Source of the DNA: Sphingobacterium sp. SGG-5
Lineage (GTDB): Bacteria; Bacteroidota; Bacteroidia; Sphingobacteriales; Sphingobacteriaceae
NCBI RefSeq assembly: GCF_011043525.1
Contig: NZ_JAAKGO010000002.1
Span: 62,001 to 126,000, forward strand
Direction: 5' to 3'
DNA: 64,000 nt
The position numbers and the translations under genes are program-made. Below are positions 27,793-35,865 of this stretch, one piece after another. How positions within the stretch are numbered: the stretch's first letter is position 1; each line of letters begins with the position of its first letter. The notes beneath the pieces were generated by a model. That model worked only from the letters and a program-made list of their open reading frames with translations, was not told the DNA's origin and ran no database searches.

Positions 27793-29361
27793 ATGAAGAA
27801 TATCAAAATACATCTATATCTTTTTACCTTTCTACTAACATTATGGGGCTGTACAACAAATAGTTTGGATACCATACCCCAGGATAGGTATACAGACCAG
27901 AATTTTTGGACAACACAGAAAAACGCCATGGCTGCGTTGACAGGATGTTATGCTGTACTCAGGAATCCAGGTATGTTTGACGGTGGGCAGGCTACAGCAC
28001 TATTGGAGGAGACAGCTACTCCTAATGCCTATAATTATACAAATAGAATGGGTTACGGGGTGATAGCACTAGGCACCCATACGAATTCAAACGCTGTTAT
28101 CTTTAACGCTAGATGGGTGGATAGCTACCGCGGAATCGGTCGATGCAATAACCTTTTGGATAAAATTGATGCAGTTCCGATGGATGATGGTCTTAGAACA
28201 AGGATGAAGGCTGAAGCTAAGTTTTTACGGGCATTTTATTACACGATGCTAACCACTTACTTTGGTTCTGTGCCACTGATATTGGAAGCTCCCGATACAG
28301 AAAAGCATGGCAAATTGCCGAAAACGGAACGTCGTAAAATAATCACGCAGATCGTAAATGATTTAGACGACGCATCAGCTATTCTTCCCCCTATATATAC
28401 ATCTAATGATATTGGACGGGCGACTAAAGGTGCGGCATTAGCACTAAAGGCACGTGTACTACTTTTTGAGGCAAGCCCACTTAATAACTCAGGAGACCCT
28501 GCTAATCCCACTGGTGATGTATTGAAGTGGAAAGCGGCTGCCGATGCAGCGAAAGCCGTTATTGATATGGCACCTGAAGCCGGTTACGATCTGTTTCCGA
28601 ATTATAGAAGGCTTTTTATGCCTGAAAATGAAAATAGTGTGGAATGTATTTTTGACGTTCAGTTTAAGGCACCTGAACAAGGGAGTTCATTTGACGTTGA
28701 AAATCGGCAATGGAATGAAAATGCACCTCTTCAAGATCTTATAGATGCTTACGAAATGTTACCCGGTTTTACTTATAATGCAGCGCAACCGTATGCGAAT
28801 AGAGACCTCCGGATGTATCAAACAATCGTGTTTCCCGGAGACACGTATATGGGGTCGATAACAACACATACGGCACCTTTTAAGAATACCGGATACGGTG
28901 TGAAAAAATATAGTATTTATGATGCCGAACCAAATAGCAATATCATTAATGAAAATCGATCAGAAATTAACTATATGGTTATTCGCTATGCCGATGTCTT
29001 GCTGATGTATGCCGAAGCAATGAACGAAGCCTTAGCAAGCCCCGATGCAGATATCAATATCACAAATATTTATAGTGCAGTCAATAAAATACGGCAACGA
29101 GGAGGGCTTCTGCCAATCGGTTCGGGGAAGACTAAGGTTGAAATGAGGGAAATTATACGCCAAGAGAGAAGAGTGGAGTTTGCCTGTGAGGGCCTATATT
29201 ATAATGATATTCGCCGCTGGAGAACGGCCGAATCGGTATTAAATGCCACCATTTACAATAGTCAAGGACAACCCATTGTAAAACGGTCATTTGATGCGGG
29301 TAAAGATTATTGGTGGCCGGTTCCATTGACCCAGTCAGACCTTAATCCAAATTTAAAATAA
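27793..29361 (+). CDS. SusD/RagB-family glycan-binding lipoprotein
   Basis: 522 residues. Lipoprotein signal (LFTFLLTLWGC), then the SusD N-terminal pattern SLDTIPQDRYTDQNFWTTQKN and TPR-like helices (CNNLLDKIDAVPMDD, AEAKFLRAFYYTMLTTYFG). The C-terminal SusD motifs YADVLLMYAEAMNEA, IRQRGGL and RQERRVEFACEGLYYNDIRRWR are present, ending with WWPVPLTQSDLNPN. It caps the SusC barrel and supplies glycan. Codons and spacing show that it is co-transcribed with susC. Confidence 0.97.
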   Translation: MKNIKIHLYLFTFLLTLWGCTTNSLDTIPQDRYTDQNFWTTQKNAMAALTGCYAVLRNPGMFDGGQATALLEETATPNAYNYTNRMGYGVIALGTHTNSNAVIFNARWVDSYRGIGRCNNLLDKIDAVPMDDGLRTRMKAEAKFLRAFYYTMLTTYFGSVPLILEAPDTEKHGKLPKTERRKIITQIVNDLDDASAILPPIYTSNDIGRATKGAALALKARVLLFEASPLNNSGDPANPTGDVLKWKAAADAAKAVIDMAPEAGYDLFPNYRRLFMPENENSVECIFDVQFKAPEQGSSFDVENRQWNENAPLQDLIDAYEMLPGFTYNAAQPYANRDLRMYQTIVFPGDTYMGSITTHTAPFKNTGYGVKKYSIYDAEPNSNIINENRSEINYMVIRYADVLLMYAEAMNEALASPDADINITNIYSAVNKIRQRGGLLPIGSGKTKVEMREIIRQERRVEFACEGLYYNDIRRWRTAESVLNATIYNSQGQPIVKRSFDAGKDYWWPVPLTQSDLNPNLK

Positions 29362-29443
29362 TTAGATATATAAACAAGAGATGCAAATAAAGTTAATGCA
29401 TATTCAATTATTTGTCTCTCTCAGTCTTAAGAAAAATAATCAT

Positions 29444-30409
29444 ATGAAAATGAAGTTGTTAACGATCAATTGTTTGACGGTTTTATTATTGTTTTTGAAT
29501 GTTAGCTGCATAAAAGATAAGCCCTTTTATCCAGGTGAGCGCAAACCCGATATTGAAGAGACTAATGATGAGGATTATACGGATTTAACCCAAAAGTTGA
29601 TAAATACCAAAAAAGTAATTTCTAAGGTAATTAAGGATACTACTTTTCAAGTAACGGAAGGTGTAGAGGCAACGGAAATTCGCTATACCAACTTGGAAGA
29701 TAAATCCATGCAGTTATTTATCTTAGCTATTGATCTCAAGCTGGGTAATTTAACCCTTAAGGTAGCAACACCGTTTGACCAGACAGCATTCACCACACAA
29801 ACGGTTTTGGATATGGCAGAAATGATAAATACGTCTGAGAATGTTGTGATAGGGGGTATAAATGGTGATTTTTACAATATTTCTACGTTGATTCCACGCG
29901 GTATTGTGCATAAGAACGGAGATATTATTAAAGACACATTTAGTGATAACACGGATGCACCACAACAAGGCCTTAGTTTTTTTGGTGTTTTAGATGATGG
30001 AAAACCGTATATAGGTGATAAAAGCGAATATGAGGCGATGGCTGGCCGGTTGAATGAAGCTTTAGGAGGAGGAATCGTCTTTTTGAAAGATAAAAATATT
30101 ATTACACAAAGCATCACCAATATAGATCCACGTACTGCGATCGGTTATACCGAAGATGATATCGTGTATTTTTTGGTAGCCGATGGTAGAAATCCGATCT
30201 ATTCGAATGGCCTTACTTATGCCGAGCTTTCAATTATTATGAAAGCTTTTGATGTCAAAGATGCGGTTAATCTAGATGGCGGAGGGTCGTCTACGTTCAT
30301 GATTAAAAATCCGATTTCGAAATCTTTAGAGGTTAGAAACCAACCTTCCGACGGAGCTGATCGGGCAGTTGCTAATGCGTGGTTGGTTATATCAAGTAAG
30401 AATCAATAA
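29444..30409 (+). CDS. NAGPA/DUF2233 phosphodiester glycosidase lipoprotein (second copy)
   Basis: 321 residues from ATG 29444, which begins the lipoprotein signal (LLLFLNVSC); an in-frame ATG at 29381 would add 21 residues. Family signatures are GGINGDFYNIST, PRTAIGYTEDDIVYFLVADG and AVNLDGGGSSTFM, the same order as in the 4217-5203 protein, though the two are far from identical. Predicted to cleave a sugar-phosphodiester on the cell surface or in the periplasm. It follows susD and precedes the TIG-NHL lipoprotein by 8 bp. Confidence 0.9.
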   Translation: MKMKLLTINCLTVLLLFLNVSCIKDKPFYPGERKPDIEETNDEDYTDLTQKLINTKKVISKVIKDTTFQVTEGVEATEIRYTNLEDKSMQLFILAIDLKLGNLTLKVATPFDQTAFTTQTVLDMAEMINTSENVVIGGINGDFYNISTLIPRGIVHKNGDIIKDTFSDNTDAPQQGLSFFGVLDDGKPYIGDKSEYEAMAGRLNEALGGGIVFLKDKNIITQSITNIDPRTAIGYTEDDIVYFLVADGRNPIYSNGLTYAELSIIMKAFDVKDAVNLDGGGSSTFMIKNPISKSLEVRNQPSDGADRAVANAWLVISSKNQ

Positions 30410-30417
30410 AAATAGAT

Positions 30418-31725
30418 ATGAAAAAGATAATAGTATTTTTCTTCGCCATATGTACATTGGCGGGCTGTAGAGATGATAAAGAACCTAATTTGTGGTCACC
30501 TCCTGAACCTGTAATCGTCAGTATCCAGCCAGACCGAGGATCTGAAGAAACAGTTGTGACGATTTCGGGTCGAAAGTTTAGTGGATCAGTATTGAATAAT
30601 TTAGTTAAGATTAATGGTGTAGAAGCAACTGTCATCGAAGCTACAGATAATCTCTTAAAGGTTATTGTTCCACCTCATGTCGGTTCTGGGCCTGTTACAG
30701 TGACAGTAAACGGTCATGAAGGCGTTGGCCCTGTGTTCACTTATATGGAAAAAATACGCAAATACATGGTGAGTACTTTTGCAGGAAGCACTGCGGGATT
30801 GGCCAATGGGATAGGTACGAGTGCAAAATTTCAACACCCCAATTCTATTGCTATCGATGCGTTCGATAACCTGATTGTTAGTGACCGAACAAATCATACT
30901 ATTCGGAAAATAACACCAGAGGGTGTTGTCACGACAATAGCTGGAAATGGTGTGATCGGGAGCGCAGACGGCTCCCCTGGACAGTTTAATTTCCCGTGGG
31001 ATGTGATTATTAATGCACATGGGGATATGATTGTCGCAGATAAGGCAAACCATAAAATCAGAAAAATAACACCGGCTGGTGTGGTCAGCACAATTGCAGG
31101 AGACGGAACAACTGGGGCTAAGGAAGGTGTGCCTGGGAGTTTTAATAACCCGATGTATGTTGCCAGCGATGCTGCGGGTAATATTTATGTTGCTGATAGA
31201 AACAATAATAAAATAAGGAAAGTGACCGCGGATGGACAAGTGAGTACATTTGCAGGAGATGGCGGAACTACAATGTTGAATCAACCACATGGAATCGCTT
31301 TTGATCAAAATGGAAATCTTATTGTTGTAGACCAAAAGAACTATAGAATAAAGATGATAAGTCCAACGGGTGAAATAAACAACATTGCTGGAACGGGAAC
31401 AAAAGGCTATACAGATGGCGAGCTTGGCAAACCGCTAACGGCACAGATTGGTGACGTTTTTGGATTGACGATAGACGCCGAAGGTAATATTTTATTTGCA
31501 GATGCTTCCAATGTTCGGATCCGTATGATTGTTGTAAAAGAACCGGGTAAATACGATGATGCGGATGTTCTCACCATTGCAGGGACCGGAGCAACAGGTA
31601 AGATTGATGGAGTGGGGGCAAGCGCTACATTTAATAATCCCTACCATGTCGCTGTAGACTCTAAGGGTACTATCTATGTAGCGGATGCTAGTAACCATTT
31701 AGTTCGAAAAATAGTTTATCAATAA
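30418..31725 (+). CDS. Surface lipoprotein with IPT/TIG domain and NHL-repeat propeller
   Basis: 435 residues. Lipoprotein signal (FFAICTLAGC); IPT/TIG immunoglobulin-like domain at about 35-110 (PVIVSIQPDRGSEETVVTISG); then about six NHL repeats of the form FNNPxxVAxDxxGNIYVADxxNxxIRK alternating with STIAGDG strands, forming a beta-propeller. In Bacteroidota such proteins occupy the SusE/F position and are thought to bind glycan at the surface; that role is inferred from position. Last gene of this locus, followed by a hairpin 53 bp later. Confidence 0.93.
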   Translation: MKKIIVFFFAICTLAGCRDDKEPNLWSPPEPVIVSIQPDRGSEETVVTISGRKFSGSVLNNLVKINGVEATVIEATDNLLKVIVPPHVGSGPVTVTVNGHEGVGPVFTYMEKIRKYMVSTFAGSTAGLANGIGTSAKFQHPNSIAIDAFDNLIVSDRTNHTIRKITPEGVVTTIAGNGVIGSADGSPGQFNFPWDVIINAHGDMIVADKANHKIRKITPAGVVSTIAGDGTTGAKEGVPGSFNNPMYVASDAAGNIYVADRNNNKIRKVTADGQVSTFAGDGGTTMLNQPHGIAFDQNGNLIVVDQKNYRIKMISPTGEINNIAGTGTKGYTDGELGKPLTAQIGDVFGLTIDAEGNILFADASNVRIRMIVVKEPGKYDDADVLTIAGTGATGKIDGVGASATFNNPYHVAVDSKGTIYVADASNHLVRKIVYQ

Positions 31726-31777
31726 TCTCATTTCAAATGCTGATAAGTTTCTATCTTTAAAAAGGGTGAGTAAATCA

Positions 31778-31808
31778 TGTAATCTGAAAGTTAAACTTTC
31801 AAATTACA
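31778..31808 (+). terminator. Likely terminator hairpin after the sigma/SusCD/NAGPA locus
   Basis: TGTAAT-c-TGAAAGT, loop TAA, ACTTTCA-a-ATTACA: 13 pairs with one mismatch. Only a short T-rich stretch (ACTTTTATC) follows, so efficiency is uncertain. It sits 52 bp after the last stop codon of the locus. Confidence 0.6.
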
Positions 31809-32318
31809 TACTTTTATCGTTATCCTTGTGTATAATAACACGTGGTAGTTTAATCCAATTCGACTAAAGCAAGCTACCTCTTCGGGCATTTCAGGTACCT
31901 GTTCTATCCAAGGAGCTACCGTTATAAGTGTGACAGCTACCTGTTTTACTGAACAAGCTACCTCTTCGAGCGTTCCAGGTAGCTGTTCTATCCGAGGAGC
32001 TACCTCTTCGAGCATTCCAGGTAGCTGTTTTACCAAAACAGCTAGCGCTATAAGCAGGACTGCTACCTGTTTTACCGAGCAAGCTACCTCTTCGAGCATT
32101 CCAGGTAGCTGTTTTACCAAAACAGCTAGCGCTATAAGCAGGACTGCTACCTGTTTTACCGAGCAAGCTACCTCTTCGAGCATTTCAGGTAGCTGTTTTA
32201 CCAAAACAGCTAGCGCTATAAGCAGGACTGCTACCTGTTTTACCGCGCAAGCTACCTCTTCCGGCATTTCAGCTAACAGTTCTACCAAAACAGCTAACAG
32301 ACCGATGTCAGGATTCAT
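31791..32318 (-). CDS. Possible heptad-repeat (coiled-coil-like) protein encoded by the 21-bp array
   Basis: On the minus strand the array reads as seven-residue units LAVLVKQ, LPGMLEE, VACSVKQ, VAVLLIA with hydrophobic residues at the first, fourth and fifth positions and charged K/E residues elsewhere, a coiled-coil-like pattern. From ATG 32318 the product has 175 residues; an ATG at 32456, inside the 18-bp inverted repeat, would give 221. No signal peptide, and the non-repeat C-terminus (about 23 residues) resembles nothing known to me. The opposite strand is open too (S/T-rich), so coding is unproven; the amphipathic periodicity favours the minus strand. Confidence 0.3.
   Translation of the reverse strand: MNPDIGLLAVLVELLAEMPEEVACAVKQVAVLLIALAVLVKQLPEMLEEVACSVKQVAVLLIALAVLVKQLPGMLEEVACSVKQVAVLLIALAVLVKQLPGMLEEVAPRIEQLPGTLEEVACSVKQVAVTLITVAPWIEQVPEMPEEVACFSRIGLNYHVLLYTRITIKVCNLKV
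31873..32313. repeat. 21-bp minisatellite array, about 21 units, with 84-bp higher-order period
   Basis: Twenty-one consecutive 21-bp units start GCTACC, GGTAGC or GCTAGC. Four types recur in fixed order: GCTACCTCTTCGAGCATTCC(A), GGTAGCTGTTTTACCAAAAC(A), GCTAGCGCTATAAGCAGGAC(T), GCTACCTGTTTTACCGAGCA(A). The order is kept for three full 84-bp periods (31999-32250) and is interrupted by a deletion of 42 bp near 31978. Each period can fold two hairpins: AGCTGTTTT-ACC-AAAACAGCT, and AGCTACCT...AGGTAGCT. There are no unique spacers, so it is not a CRISPR. Because 21 is a multiple of 3, reading frames stay open on both strands. Confidence 0.95.
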
Positions 32319-32400
32319 GACACCTGTTTTATCAAAAAACCTGCTTAACAACCTAACCAAAGCCGATTTTAAGCAAAAAATCTGTTCAAAAAGACCAAAA

Positions 32401-32468
32401 AAAGGTGTAAAAATGAGACAGCGAGCAGTTAACCCTACCCCCCGAATTGGTCTCATTTTTACACCTTT
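32401..32468. repeat. 18-bp perfect inverted repeat with 32-bp centre
   Basis: AAAGGTGTAAAAATGAGA (32401-32418) and its exact complement (32451-32468). On the minus strand it is followed by a T-run (complement of A 32395-32403), so it could act as a terminator in that direction. Otherwise it could be the ends of a small non-autonomous element. It separates the tandem array from the glycerate operon. Confidence 0.85.
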
Positions 32469-32617
32469 GCGCTGTTCTTGTACTGCACGTACAACGGGGT
32501 TAAAACCAAATTTTAAACATCAAAAAGAAAAGACAAGCCTGATTTGGTGATAAAAATTGTCGACCCGAAATATTAAATAGTTATCTTTAGCATATCATTA
32601 TAGATTAACCGATTGTA

Positions 32618-33949
32618 TTGAAAACCGCGAAAACAGCTACACATGACATAGCAGCTATCTGGGATGCTGCCATTGCCGCCGTGCATCCCGCGACGTTAAT
32701 GCAGCGGCATGTTGTGGTAGACAGCGACGGTCTGCGCATTGCCGGAACAAAATTGCCCCGGCATTCCTTTCATAAGATTTACCTTATCGGCGTAGGAAAA
32801 GCTTCGGCCGCTATGGCCGTAGAGGTCGAAAGAATTTTAGGATCCCACCTGACAGCGGGTTTGGTAACCGTAAAGCACGGACATGCACTTGCCGGGGAAA
32901 GGATACGCATATTGGCTGCCTCGCACCCTGTGCCCGATGAGTCTTCCGTTTATGCGGTGGCCGAGACGCTGGAATTTCTGAAGCAGGTGACGGAAGAGGA
33001 TGTTGTCATCTTCCTGTTGAGCGGTGGGGCTTCCTCCTTATGGTGCGATATCCCCCCGGAACTGCGTATGCAGGAGCTTAGCCTTACCTACGATGTCTTG
33101 ATAAGATCAGGTGCTCCGATTGAGGAGATCAACAAGATCCGCAAACATCTGTCGTTGGTGAAAGGTGGACAGCTACCCCGTTATTGTAAGGGAAGATTGT
33201 TTTCACTGGTGATCAGTGACGTTCCGGGCGATGACCTGAGCAGTATCGGCAGTGCACCGACTTATCCGGATACGTCCACTTTTGCGGAAGCCTTGGCGAT
33301 ATTAAGCCGTTATGATACCTCATCAGAAATTCCAAAAAATGTGATACGGTATTTAGAAAACGGAGCAAGTGGGCTGATACCGGAAAATCCAAAGCCGGAT
33401 GATCCGATTTTTTCCAGGGTAACCAATACGATCGTGGGGTCCAGCCGGGTAGCGCTTTCGGCAGCGGCAAAGGCTGCAGAAAGGCTTGGGTATCACGTGT
33501 ACCTGTCCGACCGGCTCATTACGGGGAATACGGAATCGGAAGCCCGGCAATTCGTTGGTCAATTCGTAGCAGGTGATATAGACAGGCCCTGCTGTTTCAT
33601 ACAGGGCGGGGAAACGGTCATCCATGTTACAGGTAACGGAAAAGGGGGACGCAACCAGCATTTCGCCTTAGTTGCCCTGGTGGAACTCAGCCGGTTAAGA
33701 AGCGAAATAGGTGCCGATAATGTCGTGCTGCTGAGCTGCGGTACGGATGGCACGGACGGGCCTACGGATGCCGCCGGTGCTATCGTTAGTTTTGAGACCC
33801 TGGATAACATAGCCCGTACCGGTATCGCTGCAGAGCGTTATCTTGCAGACCATGATTCCTACCGTTTCTTCCAAGAGGTAGGAGGACTTGTCCGTACGGG
33901 CCCTACGCAGACCAATGTGATGGATATACAGATGATGATCGTCGTTTAA
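32618..33949 (+). CDS. Glycerate 2-kinase (GckA/MOFRL family)
   Basis: 443 residues, start TTG at 32618 because an in-frame TAA lies four codons upstream and no ATG occurs before the conserved N-terminus. DUF4147 domain: LIGVGKASAAMAVEVERIL, GLVTVKHGH, SHPVPDESSV, FLLSGGASSLW, NKIRKHLSLVKGGQL, VISDVPGDDLSSIGSAP; C-terminal MOFRL domain: FIQGGETVIHVTGNGKGGRNQHFAL and CGTDGTDGPTDAAG. It phosphorylates D-glycerate to 2-phosphoglycerate. Codons are richer in G and C (CTG, GGC) than those of the preceding locus. 15 bp before the GntP permease, so they form one operon for glycerate or a related acid. Confidence 0.93.
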   Translation: MKTAKTATHDIAAIWDAAIAAVHPATLMQRHVVVDSDGLRIAGTKLPRHSFHKIYLIGVGKASAAMAVEVERILGSHLTAGLVTVKHGHALAGERIRILAASHPVPDESSVYAVAETLEFLKQVTEEDVVIFLLSGGASSLWCDIPPELRMQELSLTYDVLIRSGAPIEEINKIRKHLSLVKGGQLPRYCKGRLFSLVISDVPGDDLSSIGSAPTYPDTSTFAEALAILSRYDTSSEIPKNVIRYLENGASGLIPENPKPDDPIFSRVTNTIVGSSRVALSAAAKAAERLGYHVYLSDRLITGNTESEARQFVGQFVAGDIDRPCCFIQGGETVIHVTGNGKGGRNQHFALVALVELSRLRSEIGADNVVLLSCGTDGTDGPTDAAGAIVSFETLDNIARTGIAAERYLADHDSYRFFQEVGGLVRTGPTQTNVMDIQMMIVV

Positions 33950-33964
33950 AAACAAAGAGCTGTT

Positions 33965-35296
33965 ATGTACGCAATAATGATTTTATTAGTGGCTGTCGGT
34001 TTCGTGATCTGGAGCACGGCCCATAAGAAACTGAACCCCTTTTTTGCTCTGGCTCTGGCCGCGCTGGGTGTAGGGCTGTTGAGCGGAATCGCCCTGGATG
34101 AGGTGGTCAGGCAGATGAAGGCCGGCTTCGGCCATACCATGGAGAAGGTAGGCGTACTGATCATACTGGGCACGACCTTAGGGATCCTGCTGGAAAAGAC
34201 GGGAGCAACCGTGAGCATGGCCGAATATATCCTGAAAAAGGTATCCGAAAAGAACGCTCCGCTCGGCATTGCCCTGACCGGTTATATCATCGGCTTTCCT
34301 ATCTTCTGCGACAGCGGCTTTATAGTACTCAACGGGATCAACCATTCCATCGTCAAACGGACGCACTGGACGATGATCGTTATGGCTACTGCCCTGGGCA
34401 CTTCCCTGTATGCCGTACACTGCCTTGTGCCGCCACACCCCGGTATTACGGTAGCTGTCGAGACGGTAGGTGGAGATTTCGGGACGATCATTCTGGTGGG
34501 GGCGCTGCTTTCTGTCCCTGCGGCCGCTGTGGGGCTGTTGTATGCCTATTGGGGAGGCAAACGTGTTGCCGATGACTATACACGACCTGTTGAAGATGAC
34601 GAGGAAATAAGTGTCCGGCGAAAACTACCGCATGTCGGTCTGTCCTTTATCCCGGTTGTACTGCCGGTGTTACTGATCGGATCAGGTGCATCTGTTAAGC
34701 TATTGATGGACACGGCGGCGGGTATTGGTCCCATCGGCCATGCCGTCATGTTTATAGGCGATCCCATCATCGCTTTAGGTATAGGCGTGGTCGCGGCATT
34801 GTTTCTGCTGAAGAAAGAAGACAAAGGGCAGCTATCGCACTGGATGACGGAAGGTGTGGAGAAGGCAGGTGGGATTTTGGCGATCATCGGTGCAGGTGGT
34901 ATGTTCGGTGAGATACTCCAACGCTCCGGAGTAGCGGGTGATCTGGGCAATATGTTGACGGGAGCATCGTTGGGTGTCTTTTTTCCTTTCCTCATCGCAG
35001 CCTTTCTAAAGACGGCACAGGGATCGTCCACCGTTGCGGTTATTACGGCCGCGGCGTTGGTCACGCCGCTGTTGAAAGATCTGGGTCTGGATACGTCCTT
35101 GGAGATCACTATGGCCATTCTCAGCCTTGGCGCAGGCAGTATGTGCGTGAGCCATACCAATGATGCCTACTTCTGGGTGATCAACCGTTTTTCGAATCTG
35201 AGCACTGCCTCGACCTTAAAGGTCTATTCCGTAGCCACCTTGCTGATGGGGGTAGTAACACAGCTGTTGATATGGGCTATCTTGTTGGTTTTTTAA
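33965..35296 (+). CDS. GntP-family proton symporter for a sugar acid, probably glycerate
   Basis: 443 residues, about 12-14 hydrophobic segments. GntP signatures: NPFFALALAALGVGLLSG, GFGHTMEKVGVLIILGTTLG, GFPIFCDSGFIVLNG, LVPPHPGITVAVE, AFLKTAQGSSTVAVITAAAL and SHTNDAYFWVINRFS. Family members carry gluconate and relatives; adjacency to a glycerate kinase points to glycerate as substrate, which is an inference. Same GC-rich codon style as the kinase. Confidence 0.95.
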   Translation: MYAIMILLVAVGFVIWSTAHKKLNPFFALALAALGVGLLSGIALDEVVRQMKAGFGHTMEKVGVLIILGTTLGILLEKTGATVSMAEYILKKVSEKNAPLGIALTGYIIGFPIFCDSGFIVLNGINHSIVKRTHWTMIVMATALGTSLYAVHCLVPPHPGITVAVETVGGDFGTIILVGALLSVPAAAVGLLYAYWGGKRVADDYTRPVEDDEEISVRRKLPHVGLSFIPVVLPVLLIGSGASVKLLMDTAAGIGPIGHAVMFIGDPIIALGIGVVAALFLLKKEDKGQLSHWMTEGVEKAGGILAIIGAGGMFGEILQRSGVAGDLGNMLTGASLGVFFPFLIAAFLKTAQGSSTVAVITAAALVTPLLKDLGLDTSLEITMAILSLGAGSMCVSHTNDAYFWVINRFSNLSTASTLKVYSVATLLMGVVTQLLIWAILLVF

Positions 35297-35352
35297 CAAA
35301 GCGCAGTAAAAACGCCTGTTGTATTTGGCGAATTCAAAGCTTTTTATCTAAG

Positions 35353-35372
35353 TTTATACTTCAAAGTATAAA
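35353..35372. promoter_or_regulatory. Candidate Lrp operator: 9-bp perfect inverted repeat
   Basis: TTTATACTT-CA-AAGTATAAA, 12 bp before the ATG of the Lrp-type gene. Lrp/AsnC proteins commonly autoregulate through AT-rich palindromes at this place. No similar palindrome was noticed before the kinase gene. Confidence 0.5.
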
Positions 35373-35384
35373 TCACAAGCCGAC

Positions 35385-35855
35385 ATGTTGTATCAACCGG
35401 ATAAATTAGATCTCAAGATATTGCGCCTGCTTCAGGAAAACGGTCGTATTACCAACCTGCAGCTGGCTACGAATATAGGTCTTTCGCCCGCCCCTACACT
35501 GGAACGGGTCCGCAAGCTCGAAAATTCAGGATTTATCAAAAGCTACCATGCTTTTGTCGATGAAGAAAAATTGGGGCTGGGAATCAAATCTTTCATTCAG
35601 GTGTCATTGGATTTCCACACCCAGAATGCTATTCCCGATTTTGTCGAAGCGGTAAAAGCTATCCCGGAGGTCACCGAATGCCACCACGTCACGGGCAACT
35701 GCGACTTTATACTGAAAGTGTATGTGAAAGATATCAAGGCCTATGAGTCGGTCATTATGGATAAGATTTCAAAAATTCCATTTGTCAAAACATTTCAGAC
35801 CATGATGATCATGTCTACATCGAAAAAGGAACCTATAGTCCCGTTGGAATACTAA
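35385..35855 (+). CDS. Lrp/AsnC-family transcriptional regulator
   Basis: 156 residues. N-terminal helix-turn-helix (LDLKILRLLQENGRITNLQLATNIGLSP split over residues 8-36, then ERVRKLENSGFI), followed by the RAM ligand-binding domain (VKAIPEVTECHHVTGNCDFILKVYV). It lies 88 bp after the GntP gene on the same strand, and may regulate the glycerate genes or only itself. Ligand not predictable; most relatives sense amino acids. Confidence 0.95.
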   Translation: MLYQPDKLDLKILRLLQENGRITNLQLATNIGLSPAPTLERVRKLENSGFIKSYHAFVDEEKLGLGIKSFIQVSLDFHTQNAIPDFVEAVKAIPEVTECHHVTGNCDFILKVYVKDIKAYESVIMDKISKIPFVKTFQTMMIMSTSKKEPIVPLEY

Positions 35856-35865
35856 ACTCAAACAC

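Noticed and set aside
31873-32313. CRISPR array
   Set aside because: The units are contiguous 21-bp repeats without unique spacers, and there are no cas genes nearby.
31930-32550. Plus-strand protein of 206 residues rich in Ser, Thr and Cys
   Set aside because: The frame is open because the repeat unit is a multiple of three; composition and lack of periodic hydrophobic pattern make it less likely than the minus-strand frame.
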